Below are positions 1-12,776 of a stretch of 64,000 nt of DNA, piece after piece. The stretch lies in contig NC_085925.1 of the NCBI RefSeq assembly GCF_035222485.1, positions 558,001 to 622,000 of the forward strand. Direction: 5' to 3'. The notes under the pieces are model-generated. The model saw only the letters and a program-made list of their open reading frames with translations, made no database searches and was not told the DNA's origin. Positions within the stretch are counted from its first letter, which is position 1. The number at the start of each line of letters is the position of its first letter. Made by a program: the position numbers and the translations under genes. Origin of the DNA: Podospora pseudoanserina. Taxonomy: Eukaryota > Ascomycota > Sordariomycetes > Sordariales > Podosporaceae.

Positions 1-510
1 AGTCTGGTGTCATATTTACGAGCATCCTGGTTGTCGGCGTAGTCCTTCGGGTTGTCAATATGCTCCTCAGGACGATAGCATCCCAGGCGCTCTTCGGTGA
101 CCTCGAATTCCTCGGTGGCATAGCCGTTGGCCATGAAGGAGAGGACCCAAACAATAATTCTGATGGTAGCGGCATTGACGCCCTTCAAACTGCCAACATC
201 AACAGCTTGCGAATAGTCTCTCAGCCAGTTGCCAAAGTAGACACGGCCAACCATCATGGTGGTCCATTTTTTGCCATACAAGAAAGCGATGTCCTTGAGT
301 GTGTCCTCGATATCTGTTGTGACGGTCAGTCATGATCACGCTTCGACAGACAGAGCTTCACGTACCTCCATGTCTCCAGTTATGCCCCTCAACTTGGGCA
401 ATAGAGGGAATGTTCCCAGCACCAAACGCGGCGGCCTGACCGGGAAGAACGAGAAGAATGACAGCAAGGACCAGCAGAGCGCTGCCCCAGCCTATCCTGA
501 GTCCCGCCAT
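1..510 (-). CDS. het-C: HET-C heterokaryon incompatibility protein, 5' part (cut by window edge)
   Basis: Only the first two exons are in the window: exon 1 is 510-366, intron 365-314 (52 bp, GTACGT..CAG), and exon 2 runs from 313 off the left edge. The start codon opens a signal peptide of about 26 residues (MAGLRIGWGSALL.., ending PGQAAA). The mature part begins FGAGNIPSIAQVEGHNWRHG, then DIEDTLKDIA, then the very conserved VYFGNWLRDYSQAVD and YRPEEHIDNPKDYAD. These blocks match my memory of Neurospora crassa HET-C (Pfam Het-C), a secreted or plasma-membrane protein whose allelic differences trigger hyphal fusion cell death. The allele-specificity segment lies further downstream, outside the window. 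It is not the Podospora gene also called het-c, which is a glycolipid transfer protein. The visible part looks intact. The pin-c partner gene, linked to het-c in Neurospora, is not visible on this side. Confidence 0.93.
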
Positions 511-1966
511 TGTTCACCAAATCGAGATAGTATCCAGATTCTGTGGGTTGTCAATTTTCCGTTGTTTGGAGCTCAGCCGATTTTGGCGCTTGTTTTTCTG
601 TTGCACTTTGCGAATGCGCCCGCAGCTGGTGAAAAACCAGCCGGTCTTGCGCCTCTGCGTCACACACCAAACGGCGTGATTGGGCTTGAAATAGAACCCA
701 CTGACCTGGTTGGAGCCTTCAAACACTCAGTATATATTACTCTCAGAGTATCAGAGGAAGAGATGGTTGGTATAGCACACCTGGCAGCCTCTTGGGGTTG
801 GGAGACTGAGCTGAACTTGGTAGGAAAATTGCCAAGCAGCAAGTAAAGAGCTCCGCCATGGATTCTTTACGTCAGATTCGGGGATTCAGAGCGAGAGCGA
901 ACGAACAAACCAAACGGCGTTGGTCACATCCTCACCTTGTCGCCAACCGCCGCACAGAAAGAACCGTCAGATAGGCTAACGCCGTTGCAGACCGTTGGCT
1001 CCTTATTTGGTACACTACTCAGATTAAACCCATCTTGCCGTACTCATCATACCCAGGAATCCCATATTTCCATCTGTCTTGCAAAACAATCACGGTCAGA
1101 AAACACCCTTCAGCTGCTTGTTCCTACCACACAAGGAGGGGCAACCAAGCATATGCCCCGCCATCTTGGCCGAGTTCGAGTTCGTGCCAAGATATTGAAT
1201 GTGCCGTCATACCCGGATAACTGAACGAACTGGTTGGAAGACTTGGGTAGCTGCATATTTTGCTAACGGGGCACAGCCTTATACAGTTACACGCAACGGT
1301 CCCCTTGCAGCGGTCTGTTTCGCACCGTGTGTGGTTCCCCCATCCAGCCTTCCATCAGTTCTCGACAGTGACTCGACAGTCGACTGATCCCGGGACCAGA
1401 GTTTGGGTCTTTTTGATGCTTCAACATGTGCTCTCAGAGGACTTGAAAGGACCCGAAGACTCCGGATCAGCCGTTTTCCCCCAGCCTCCAGGGCTGCTTG
1501 GCGGCATTACAGTACCGGTTGTAACGCCACTGTCATCCGATGGCCGATGGGATTTGGCAGCAGCGCGTGTGTATCCGACTGCCATTCGCGTCTTTTGATT
1601 AGTGTGACCCCTGAACTGAAAAAAAGTCATCCACCAATCCGCGACGAACGACAGCGCTGGGCCCCTTGCATTATCTGTTCCTTTGCATGACCTTTTTGTC
1701 CCCTGTGATCTTTCCTCTGTCCAATTCCCAAACCTCGACATCTTTGTTTGCTTCACTTCATCGTTTTTGGCTTTGCCCATTCTTGCCCAAAGCCGGTGTC
1801 GCTCGATACTCTAGCCTCGCCGTTGTCGCCGAGCGAAGACCCCATAGAGTCGTGTTCTAGCGGCCCCGAGAAGCCCGAACCTCGTTGTTACCCTGGTCTC
1901 TTTTTTCAGTTACTGGAGAATAACAACAACAACCACACAAGAAAACACCACAACCTCACCGTCAAC
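511..1966. other. Divergent intergenic region between het-C and scs7
   Basis: About 1.45 kb between two divergently transcribed genes, so it should hold both promoters and 5' leaders. Open frames here (for example 937-1224) have no recognisable domain, no coding-like composition and no conserved start context. The last 60 bases before the scs7 start are the CAACAACAACAACC-type leader common before fungal start codons. I see no repeat or RNA gene. Confidence 0.6.
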
Positions 1967-3142
1967 ATGCCCGGTCGAACACTACCGACCTTTGCCCTCG
2001 CCGAGGTCGAGTCGCACAATACCAAAAAGTCGTGCTACGTGACGGTCGGGAAGAATGTCTACGATGTGACTGACTTTGTCGACGCCCACCCGGGAGGCGG
2101 TGACCTGGTCCTCGACTACGCTGGCAAGGACATCACCGATATCCTCAAAGACGAGGCGTCACATGCGCACTCCGAGGCGGCATACGAGGTTCTCGACGAC
2201 TCTCTGGTTGGGTTTCTGGAGGATGCCTCCAACGGCGCGAGCGCAAACGGCAAGGCAAAGGCGAATGGACAGGCCAACGGCACCTATGTGCATCCCCGAA
2301 CGGGTATGTCCTGTGAGGAGGATCTCAGCAAGGATACCGACATTACCAGTGACTACAAGACACACAAGTTCTTGGACCTGAGCAGACCACTCTTTCCCCA
2401 AGTGTGGTTCGGTGGCTTCAGCAAGGAGTTTTACCTCGACCAGGTCCATAGACCACGCCACTACAAGGGCGGTGCTTCTGCGCCACTCTTTGGCAACTTC
2501 CTTGAGCCTCTGAGCAAGACGCCTTGGTGGTTGATTCCTGTGTTCTGGCTTCCGCCTGTTACTTATGGCCTCTACCTTGCCAGCAGTGGGCTGACTGCTG
2601 TGGGAGAGGTGGCCTGTTTCATTGGAGGCTTGGGTTTCTGGTCCATCGCCGAGTACACTCTGCACAGATTCTTGTTTCATCTTGATGAGTAAGTTTTCTT
2701 CCACACTGCCTTTGAAAACATTCAACTGACATGATTGTCCAGATGGCTGCCCGACAATCGTGTCGGCATCACCCTGCATTTTACCCTCCATGGCATCCAC
2801 CACTACCTGCCCATGGACAAGTACCGGCTGGTCATGCCCCCGGCACTTTTCGCCGTGCTTGCTACTCCCTTCTGGAAGTTGGCACACACCATCTTTTACT
2901 GGGATTGGAACGTGGCTACTGCGGTCTATTGCGGTGGCATCTTCGGGTACATCTGCTACGACTTGACGCACTACTTCCTGCACCACCAGAACCTTCCTCT
3001 CTGGTACAAGCAGCTGAAGAAGTTGCACTTGGAGCACCACTTCCTTGACTACGAGAACGGCTTCGGCGTCACCAGCCCCTTCTGGGACAAGGTCTTTGGC
3101 ACCGAGCTCAGGGGCGCCAAGCCCGGCAAGAAGAGCAACTGA
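1967..3142 (+). CDS. scs7: Inositolphosphoceramide / ceramide fatty acid 2-hydroxylase (SCS7/FAH1)
   Basis: Two exons, 1967-2688 and 2743-3142, with a 54-bp intron; the product is 373 residues, the usual size for the family. The start (GTCAACATGC) follows a CA-rich leader and opens MPGRTLPTFALAEVESH. Residues about 5-85 form a cytochrome b5 domain with the heme motif DAHPGGGDLVL and a second histidine in EASHAHS. The rest is a membrane fatty acid hydroxylase with the di-iron histidine boxes YTLHRFLFH, TLHGIHHYLPMD, YDLTHYFLHH and LHLEHHFLDY, embedded in several hydrophobic helices. By family knowledge it puts an alpha-hydroxyl on the very-long-chain fatty acid of ceramide in the endoplasmic reticulum, using electrons delivered through its own b5 domain. 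All histidine boxes are present, so it should be active. The intron falls inside the second histidine-box region (..FHLDE / WLPDN..). Confidence 0.96.
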
Positions 3143-3874
3143 GACCCTTTGCAAGGGCTTTTTTACACGGCTGAATGACAGATGAGGAAGATGAGGCATG
3201 ACAGACACGCACAAAGGAAATGGGCATACCCAGTTGGATTGTGCTGTACATACATTTGTAAACAACCATATATTTTGTAATAGCAAGGCCTGGCAGAACA
3301 TACAGTTCTATAACAACTCTGCCAGGCCGTGATGCATTAATGGCGGAAGGAGTCACCGGGAAGGGAGGCTTTGGGTATAATTCATGTCAGGGTGGTTCAT
3401 CGGGGGAGGTGGGGTTCACGACTAGGGATTGGAGGTCGGCGGTGGGATTAGGCTTCGCTGCTCATGGTAGACAGAAGTCACTTAATTGGTGTCACATTCA
3501 TTGTAGAATACCCTAAGAATTGCCGCTTGTACAACATGCGCTCTGCTCCAACCAAGTGAATTTTCAGGCTCTTATCGCTCCTTATCGGATGGCATAAACT
3601 CGCTCCACAAACACCGTGTGGACACAGTGAATTGCACGTGACGGGTTATCCAATTCTGGCCCCTCAAATCACTTCTGGTCAGCCAACTCGGTCACAATTT
3701 GCCAGTCCCAACCAACCAACCTGCATCACAAGCAACCAATTTCACTTGGTTGAGTGTCTCATTTGCAAGCCTTTTTGTACCCAGCTCCGAGAGACCTCCT
3801 GTGTGGTTTGACATCCAGAACCGAGAAAAATATTTTACAGCTTGATTGCCTGACCATTTCCCTCCTCAGCCAAC
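3143..3874. other. Intergenic: scs7 3' region and RBM39 promoter
   Basis: About 730 bases between two genes read in the same direction. The first 200 bases are probably scs7 3' UTR (T-rich, with TTTTGTAATA near 3273). The 3' part, with CCAACCAACC repeats, looks like the leader of the splicing-factor gene. A 380-residue open frame on the opposite strand (2159-3301) lies mostly over scs7 and is a shadow. Confidence 0.5.
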
Positions 3875-5754
3875 ATGTCGGGCCTTGACGTAGAGGCACT
3901 GCTCGACTCGACTGCCTCCACCATCAAGGAGCAGCAGAACACCAAATCCACGGCCAATGGCGACTCCCCGCAGGATGGCAGCCGCAGCGAACGCCGAGAA
4001 AACGATCGGGACCGCGATGGCGGCAGAGATAGGGAACCCCGCGATAGGAAGCGCAGAGATCGCGACCGTAGTGCCGGCCGCCATCGCGCTTCGTCCAGCG
4101 GCAGAGACACTCCCAGAAGCGACGCTGGCAGCCATAAGAGTAGGCGCCGTAGCCGAAGCCGTGATTCGAACCGCCGAGACTCACGTCGTCACAGAGATGG
4201 CGACTACTATCGCGGAAGCCGCCGTGGTGGCCGCTCCCGTTCCCGCTCCCCCAACCGCTACTACCGACCTCATGGAGACGACCGCCGCGACCGCGATCGC
4301 CCCAGAGACGATGACCGCCGTCGCCATCGTGATGATGACAGGCGCGGTGGCCGGACCAGCACTCCCCGCGACTCGCCCCCTCCCCTCACCGAGGACGAGC
4401 GCGATCGTCGCACCGTTTTTGTTCAACAGCTCGCTGCCCGTCTCCGCACCAAGGAGTTGAAGGAGTTTTTCGAGAAGGTTGGCCCCGTTGCTGAAGCACA
4501 GATCGTGAAGGACCGTGTGAGCAACCGCTCGAAGGGGTAAGTTTTGCTCACCCTGACATATCCCCCATGGTTGACCAAATTGCTAATACGCTGGTTGTCA
4601 TCAGAGTTGGTTATGTCGAGTTCAAGAACGAAGATTCCGTTCAGGCCGCGTTGCAGCTTACAGGTCAAAAGCTCCTAGGTATTCCCGTCATCGTGCAGCT
4701 CACCGAAGCTGAGAAGAACCGACAAGTCCGCAACCCGGATGCCACCGGCAACCACCCCAACTCCATCCCTTTCCATCGTCTCTATGTTGGCAATATCCAC
4801 TTCAGCATCACCGAGCAGGATTTGCAGAATGTATTCGAGCCCTTTGGCGAACTCGAATTCGTCCAGTTGCAAAAAGACGACACTGGAAGGAGTCGAGGCT
4901 ATGGATTTGTTCAGTACGTACCTGTCTTATGTGATGGTGTCTGAAGCCTGTACAGGTAGCTAACCTCGGGCAGATTCCGCGATGCTACTCAGGCCCGCGA
5001 GGCGCTCGAGAAGATGAACGGGTTTGACCTTGCTGGTCGTCCGATTCGCGTGGGACTTGGAAACGATAAGTTTACCCCCGAATCAACCGCCAACCTGCTG
5101 CAGAGATTCCAGGGCCAGAACCAACAGTTCCAGGGATCCTCGTTTTCTGGTGCCGGTGGCCGAGGCCCCCCGACATCGAATTTTGACCGTGCTGGTGCTA
5201 GGGACAACGAGAAGGGCACGGGCGCAAGTGCCTTGGATGACACCGACGTTGCCGGAGTCAACTTTAATAACTACAGCCGCGATGCCCTCATGAGGAAGCT
5301 GGCCCGAACTGACGAGCCTATCAGCGCCCCCAGTGATCGACAGGTCGCCAAGCCCAAGACTGAGATCAAGCCCAATCTCCCCATCAACGTCAACATGGCC
5401 AGCCGCTGTGTGGTTCTCCGCAACATGTTTGATCCTGCCGAGTATGTTATTCTTTCATTTCCAGCTGTCAGAGACTACCTACTAACACCCAGCAGGCAAG
5501 AAGGCGAGGACTGGGCCAAGGAGCTGGAGGAAGAGGTTCGTCAGGAGGCTGAGGAGAAGTATGGGCACGTTGTCCACATTTCCCTCGATCCCAACTCTCC
5601 CGGCGACATCTACTTGAAATTTGACAAGGTCCAGGGCGGGGAGAATGCGATCAAGGGTCTGAACGGCCGGTACTTTGACGGAAGAATGATCACGGCTGCG
5701 CCTGTTGTAGACGCGGTCTACAGCAGTTTGTTCTCTCGCGTCAAGGCCATCTAA
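3875..5754 (+). CDS. RBM39/CAPER-like splicing factor (RS domain, RRM1, RRM2, UHM)
   Basis: Four exons, 3875-4536, 4605-4913, 4974-5441 and 5496-5754, encode 565 residues. Residues about 35-170 are an Arg/Asp/Ser-rich RS-like domain ([23 protein letters not shown]). RRM1 starts at about 179 ([12 protein letters not shown]) and RRM2 at about 275 ([14 protein letters not shown]1 block SRGYGFVQF). The C-terminal third is a U2AF-homology motif ([17 protein letters not shown]) that in this family binds ULM peptides of U2AF and SF3b rather than RNA. This domain order is that of RBM39/CAPER and S. pombe Rsd1, which help 3' splice-site recognition in the nucleus. Introns are 68, 60 and 54 bp. The third ends in a tandem CAGCAG acceptor, so proteins with D-R or E at this point are possible. 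All three RNA-binding-type domains look complete. Confidence 0.93.
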
Positions 5755-6932
5755 GTCACTAATACGGCATATTTGTTGCGTGCTTAGGAACCCTCCTCGG
5801 TATGTTTACCTACTTCTTGTCCTTTTGTAGCTTTCCCTAACGAGTCAAGAATAGACCACACGTACTGCCCGGGCTTACTGCACTGATTGCATGTCCCATC
5901 ATCTCACCTTTTCTTCAGACAATATCACCTTTTGGACAACCCCAGTTTAATACCGCCGCCATTGCCCCTTGTTCGGGTAGAGAGAGCTTGTCGATAACCA
6001 CACTGATATTTCGTCACAGAACGGACCCTTCTTTCGACTACACCAACTACTACATCTGTTTCTGTAAACCCCCCTCGGTTCCCTGTCTGACAAGGAGCTC
6101 GGGTCTTGTTTTCATTATAAAAAAGTCTTGTGTATGGCGCAACGGCGTTGCTGATATTGTACAGTACCTAGGCAGATACAGAACTCAGCGAAAGCAGAAT
6201 ATGCACTTGAGTATATTGTTTGTCTCTTGAGTTATTCTAATTCAAGTAGTAAAATTCGGAATACATGATTGATTCCATATCTCCCAAAGTCCAGACAATT
6301 CCATCAAAAATGTTATGCAGACCACGTTAAACCCGTTCTGGAAAAGCGCGCTCGATCTCCCAAAAGCTTGGTCCTTGCCCCGCGGACTCCCCCGCCGCCC
6401 ATGTCACACGGCTGCTACAGCAACGCGCAAAAGCCGTAAGGGCAGCCAATCAGAAGCTGCAGCAGTGTTTACCTAAAAACGCGATCATTTGGGTTTGAGA
6501 GATGTCGGATGCAGGAAGGGGAATTGCCAGGATGGAATCACTTTGGCCTGTCACGTCTTGCATGTTCCCAAGGCACAACGTCGCGCATTCATACTCCATA
6601 CTACACAGGTATTCCCAAAATACCTTTACAGCAAAGAATCCCAATTCGAGAATCACCATCTTTTTCCGTGACATTGTCACCGCCGCATGATTAATCGCAA
6701 ACGGCGCAATATTACCAACACTTTTCAAGACGGCCGAATGCTATTTCAGAATACCCCGCCGTTTACACGCTGAGCTCTGGAGATTCCCACACGACTTTTT
6801 CTCTCCCATCTGATCTCCAGGGACCCCACGCCTTCATGATCATTCTAGGACAAATACCATACGCACAAACAAAAACAACCTTCATCCCAACCCACGCCCA
6901 TCCCAATCCCCATTTCCCCATCCCCGTCAGCC
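5755..6932. other. Intergenic region upstream of the Cdc11-like gene
   Basis: About 1.2 kb. The left part is the 3' region of the splicing-factor gene; the right part is the promoter and leader of the SIN scaffold gene, ending in a C/A-rich tract (CCCATCCCAATCCCC). The open frames at 6450-6728 and 6489-6694 have no recognised domains. I see no repeat or RNA gene. Confidence 0.5.
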
Positions 6933-8745
6933 ATGGGGCACGCCTGGTTGGACTCCCTCTCGGAGGATTGGGTGTCGCAACCAGGATCGGACGCGTCCGT
7001 GGCCGACCCCCATTCCTCCGCACCTTCCCCCGACGCGCAACGGAAAGCCAAAGAGTCGACGACGACGACGACGACACCGAGCCGAATCCCCCGACTGAGC
7101 AGGAAGAACCTCGACAACGCCGCGAACAGCAGCAACATCCTCGGCGAGCGAAATGTTAACTACAGTCCCCGCCGCCCCTCGTCGAAGCTGTCGCAAGAGC
7201 TCAAGTTTAGTAACGGGCGGAGCACGGCCGACAGCCGCTCCTCCTTCTCCTCTGATCGTTCGAATTCCCTCTCGACGGTCGGGTCGGTGGTTCAGCACAA
7301 GTCGATAGCGTCGGTCAACAACAGGCGGGGGTCGACTCCGGAGTGGAAGAGACGGCTGGTGTATGGGGATTTGTCGTATGGGGAGCAGGCGGATTTGTTT
7401 ACTTCTGCGGGGAAGGGGCTGGAGAATATTTTCAAGCCGCCTACGACGGGGAATGCCAGCAGGGAGGAGTCGTTTGAGCCGAGGTCTTCGCGGTTTACGC
7501 TGCCGTCTAGTCCGCCGGTGTATCAGCGGGATTTGTTGTCGTCGACTGTTGAGACACAGGCGGAGGAGTCTGTTCAGGAGTTGCCGGAACACCCTGGAGC
7601 AGTGGGGAGGATATCACAAATACTTACTACTGCGAGGCAGAGGCGAATGGAGGACTCGTTCGATCAGAGTAGGGATTCGGAGAATAGCATGTTACCTGAT
7701 AGCTGCACGCAGCAGGCCACGACGACTGCGCAGACGGATGTTTCGAACCAGAACTCGTTGGTGGTGGACTCGAGGAAGGTCAGCGGCAGGAGCGACGTGA
7801 GGAATGAGGATTTTAGCCCGATCCTGATAGAGCGGCGCCAGGCTAGCAATGGGAAGACGGTGTTTGGGCCTGCGGAATTACCGCCTGAGGAGCTGCGGAA
7901 GCGGTTGGAGAAGTTGAGACAGAACCAACGTTTTCTCACGGGGGGTACGGATGAGGAGGACGAGGCGGATGGCCAGTCAGACGGGAATGGGAAGTCAAAG
8001 AATGGTACTACTAGCACGAGGGAGTTTGAGAGACAGGGCGGGTACATCAACTTCCAGCGCGGTGGCCGGTCGGCGGAGGGGTCTTTTCGGCATCACCGGC
8101 TGAGTTCGGGGCATGATGCTTCGGAATTCTGCCCGGAGGAGTCGCTCCAGGCCAGCACGCCAAAGCAATTCCCTACCGTGAGGGTAGAGCCGTGGGATGA
8201 ATCGGCTGAAATCCCGGTTGACAGTCCTCAGTATCCTTCTGCTCCTAACCCAAGCCCGCAAAAGGCGCAGAGGTTACTTCCTGTGCCGCCACCTAGCACT
8301 GCGAGTCCGTTGAAGCTGTTTCAGCCGTATGACACGTTTACCAACCAGACGCTGCTGAGGAGACTGAGCCAGTTTCAGGCGGAGCCATTGGCGAGTGACA
8401 ATTCTTTTGCGATTGCGCAGGACCAGAGCAGGGTCAGCAGGTTTGGCGAGGGGGAGCTGGACGGGTACGAGTTCCAAGACGAGTTTTCGCACGTTGGGGG
8501 GGTGGACGCATCCGGACTAGAGGCGGACAAGGAGAACAGGGGTCCTGCTAGCCCTGGTCTTGACGAGGATGATCAAGACAACAATGGCTCCACCCACCAC
8601 CGCGCGTCGTCGCGTCCGCCGATTTTTGGCGACTTTACTAGCCACGATGATGAGAGCTCGCCTTGGGAGATTGAAGATGATTTGTTGAGGATTTCGAGGA
8701 GAAGAAGGCAAAAGTCGGCGACGACGACGGTGAATTCGGCTTATT

Positions 8746-8777
<32 letters not shown>

Positions 8778-11700
8778 ACTACGCGACGGAGTGTTTTTTC
8801 GGGCGCGGGGGAGTTGTACAGTGGCGGGAGTAGGAGATACAAGAGGAGTAAGAGGACGTCGTTTCCTTTTGGTGGTGGTGATAGCAGGATCTCCACTCCC
8901 AGGCGGAGAAGAGACGTTAGTACTATAGGGACAGGGGGGGGACTGTTGTCGGAAATTAAACGTCCTAGGACATCGCCATCGAAGGATCCGACGCCCAAGA
9001 GGAGGAGGACGCTGCACAAGTCTGATGTTTCTTATGGGACGTATGATGACGACGATTCTTCTGCTGCAGATTCTACCGCGGGAGTTGACGCGGTGCAAAT
9101 GAGTCATCAACAGATGCAGGAGGCGATACTGAGGCATCAGCAGAGGAGGGAGGCGCGGGCGGCTAGTCAGGAGCAGAAACAGCAGCAGTTATCGTCGGAG
9201 GAGGAGGAGGAGCAACAGGAGGAAGGAGAAAGGATGGCGGAGGAGGTGGAGATGATTAGCAAGGCGGGGGAGGAGTTGGGACGGCCTAGGACACCGACGC
9301 CGAACCAACGGTCTTCGACACAGCAGCGCGCGCCACTGCTCGAGATTGACCCTGCGGCGACGAGATCACCGATGAGGTCGAGCAGGAACACGCGTCCGGG
9401 TACTGCGGGGGGACATCCACCTACTTCAGGGGCGCAGCCGCCGACAAACAGGAAGCCATCGATTAGGACGGAGGATTTTATCAATGAGGCGAACAAGATT
9501 ATGGCCATGATTCGGAGCAAGGCCGGGTTGGCGAGCGGGCTGGCGAGCTTGGAGGAGTCGGAGGGGGAGAATGCACAGGCAGTTATGGACGGGGAGAGTT
9601 CTTATGCTTCGAGCAAGGAGCCTTTTTCGCGACCGCCGAGCCGAGAGGGGAGGCCGCCGTTGTCGAGGAGGCCGACGAAGCAGGAGGATCCGGAACTGGC
9701 GGAGAGGTTGAAGAAGTATGAGGAGGGGAGCGAGATGGGGGATGTTATTGCTAGCTCGGTGAGGTCGAGGGATTTGAGCTTGGAGGCGTTACGGGCGGCG
9801 AGGGAGAGGGAGGAGATGGAGGAGAGGGCGAGTCAGATCAAGGCTTCGTATGGGAGTGCTAATGCTGGGATGACGAGGACGTCGCTGTTTGATCATGATG
9901 ACGGGGGGGTTATTAGCGACCCGCCGAATTTGAGAATCTCGAGGAATCCCGAGTGGCAGGAGGGGGATGTTTTTACGGATGAGGGGCCGGCTTCGTACGG
10001 GACCAGCAATCCTGGGTCTGTTGGGACGAATTCTACCTATGCCACTCAGTCGTCAAGAGGGTCTTCAAGGGGATCGGAGGCGAGGAAGACGATTGCGCCG
10101 GAGAGTGTCCTGCATTTGATTCCGGACAGGGTGGGGAATATGGTGTTGGATAGGCAACGGAATGTGTGGATCAAAAAGAGACCATCACCAACGCCGGCAC
10201 CGCCGCCTGTGGTTCTTCAGGGAAGGAGGTCAAGGGCTAATTCGGCGAGGTCAAACTTTCTGCCGTCGGAGGCGAGCGAGGATGATCCTTTTGCTGGGAT
10301 ACCAGATTTGTCGGTTGATATCACGATGGAGATGCAGAACCTCGCGCTGGCGACGGGCAGGAAGGAGAGCGGTTCGGATACAATGTTCAACCAAGGGTCT
10401 ACGACGCCAGAGAGCCCGAAGAGGGGCCCTTCGGCGGATGTCAGTGGTTTGAGTGGTGCTAGTATTGCGACTGCCACTGCGGCCTTGAGGCTGAGCATGG
10501 GTAATGGGGAGACACCGAGTCGCGGGCCGAGGTCGACTATCTCTCTCCAGACAAATCTTGCGAATCTCAAGACGCCGACGAGAGGGGAGGCAAAGATTAG
10601 TTTGAGTGAGGACTTGGCTGCTCTCAAGGAGCGTAGGAGGTTGACGATCAGCTTCTCTTCGCCCATTGCAGAGGTTATCCAGGATTTGTCGGGTGGTGAG
10701 GATGAGTTTGAGTGGGAAGAATCCGGGGTTATTGAGCAGGTTGCTGAAGATATTGCCAAGGATGTTGCTCTAGATCAGCTGAAACGGGGTAGGAAAACCG
10801 TTTCTATCCAGGCGACTCCCAGGAGGCGGACGTCAAGGTCGAGAAGCACTTCGAGGGGTCCGCCGAGGCACCTTTCGTTCCGGGGCCAGACCCTTATGGC
10901 GAGGCCGGTGTCGAGGATTGATGAGCACGAGGAGGAATCTGCGCAGGCCCAGGCCCAGGCCCAGGGCGGTTCTAACGGTCCGTCTGGGATGGAGCTCAGC
11001 ATCGTACCGGAGAACAGCGTTGTTGCTCATGAGGGTGATGAACGGCACGGCAGTGTCAGTATTGTCGTCACTCCTGCTCGGCCTTCGACGTGTCCGATTC
11101 CCGACATGAACAATACGCCGATTATCAGCCAGTATGTCGGGACGTTTTCGCTCAGCCCCATGTCGGAGTTCACCATTCATCGTCCGGAGGAGACGTTGCC
11201 ACTCGAGGCGAGCTATGTGGTTAATGACCACCGTTTAGTGACTGGCAGCCCTTCCAAACGCCACGTCTCGATGAGCACCCGCCAGCTGGTGGACAAGATT
11301 GCCGAGGTGGAACCGTTTGAGCCTTACTGGGAAGACATGCGCGAGCTCGAACTGCGCGACAAGCAGCTTGATAGTTTGCACTCGCTGGACGACTTTTGTG
11401 GGCAACTTGAGAGCTTGGATGTCTCCAACAATGCCATCCGGAACCTGAGCGGGATCCCGATTTCGGTGTTGCATTTGAGGATGGCCAACAATCAGCTCTC
11501 GGGGTTGACGGCATGGGGGCATTTGATGAATCTGCAATATGTTGACGTTTCGAACAATGCGTTGACGAGCTTGACGCCGCTGAGGACGCTTGTTCACCTG
11601 CGGAGCATCAAGGCTGACAATAATCAGTTAACGAGTTTGGATGGGATCAAGTATCATCGTGGACTTCAGAGTCTTCGCGCGAGGGGGAATCAGATTGAGG

Positions 11701-12776
11701 AGGTTGATTTCGAAGGGGCTACCCTGTCGCAACTGACAAATCTTGATTTGAAGGGGAACAGGATCAAGACTGTCAACAACCTCGACGCTCTCCCGGCTCT
11801 GTCGTCTCTTGATCTGGAAGGCAACCAGCTCGAGTCGTTTTCTGCTGGTTCCGACACCCCGATGCACTCCCTTCGTTATCTGTATCTCAACAACAACCAG
11901 CTCACCTCCCTCTCCGTCGCCAGGATGCCTCACCTCCGCCTCCTCCACGCAGACAAGAATTTTCTCGTTCGCATCAGTGGGTTCTCCCGCGCGAGGAGGA
12001 TTGACTCGCTGTCTCTTCGCGAGCAGCGGTCCAGCACCCCGCTCGACCTCCCCTTTTTGCTGTCTCGCGTGTATGAAGTCCGCAAGTTATTCCTCTCGGG
12101 CAACCCGCTCCACACGTTTGAGCCGCAGGTTGATTTTTTGAATCTGCAGCTGTTGGAGGTGGCGAATTGCGGGCTGGAGCAGTTGCCAAAGGATTTTGGG
12201 ATGTTGATGCCGAATTTGAGGGTGTTGAACCTGAACATGAACGCGCTGAGCGAGATTAGGCCGTTGAGGTATATCCCCCGGCTGAAGAGGTTGTTTATGA
12301 GCGGGAATCGGCTGGGGGATGCGGCCAAGCTGGTGGAGGTGCTGGGTGGGTTTAGGTGGTTGAGGGAGTGTGATGTGAGGGATAATTTGGTGACGTTGGG
12401 GTTTTATGCGCCGTTGCAGCAGCGGGATAATAATCATTTGGTGGTTGCTGTGAAGGGGGGGAAGGAGGGGGAGAAGGATGAGGGGGGGAGGTTTGTGTTG
12501 CCGGAGCAGGATCGGCAGAGGGATAGGGAGTACAGGGGGCGGTTGGATTCGAATACGGCTATGAGGAGGAGGTTGTGGGAGTTTATGGTTTCGGAGAGGG
12601 TGCCGAGTGTGAGGAAGCTGGATGGGTTGGAGGTTGGGGGTGGGGAGAAGAAGGAGGAGGGGGGATGGGGCTTGGAGGAAGTTGTTGGAAGGGGGTTGGT
12701 TGAGGAGGGGAGAAGCAGGGTGGTGCTGGGGAGAAGAAGAGGGAGAGGGGGGGAGGCTGAAGATAGTTTTGCTTAA
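6933..12776 (+). CDS. cdc11: Septation initiation network scaffold, Cdc11/Nud1 family (LRR)
   Basis: A single uninterrupted frame of 1947 residues. The start (CAGCCATGG) opens MGHAWLDSLSEDWVSQPGSD, the short N-terminal signature of fungal Nud1/Cdc11 proteins. Residues about 20-1430 are low-complexity, probably disordered and rich in Ser/Pro/Arg/Glu, with TP and SP sites typical of kinase targets. Simple-repeat codons give Thr, Ala and Gln runs (8745-8780 and 9178-9210). Residues about 1455-1800 hold around a dozen leucine-rich repeats of the SDS22 type (LESLDVSNNAIRNL, LQYVDVSNNALTSL, LTNLDLKGNRIKTV). By family knowledge the LRR part anchors the SIN/MEN GTPase-kinase cascade at the spindle pole body and so couples mitosis to septum formation. 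The last 100 residues are purine-rich in DNA and Gly/Glu/Arg-rich in protein. The disordered part is long compared with S. pombe Cdc11 (1045 residues), as expected in filamentous fungi. Confidence 0.88.
8742..8782 (+). repeat. In-frame trinucleotide repeat (ACT/GCT) in the Cdc11-like gene
   Basis: A run of TACTACTACT followed by GCTGCTGCTG units. It encodes consecutive Thr then Ala residues inside the disordered part of the scaffold protein. A similar GACGACGAC run near 7055-7075 encodes Thr in another frame position. Such runs vary in length between strains. Confidence 0.8.

Noticed and set aside
2159-3301. Open frame of 380 residues on the minus strand over scs7
   Set aside because: It is antisense to exons with clear histidine boxes and ignores the intron; no recognisable domain.
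6450-6728. Possible small gene upstream of Cdc11 on the minus strand
   Set aside because: 92 residues, no signal peptide, no domain, three overlapping frames of similar length on the other strand.
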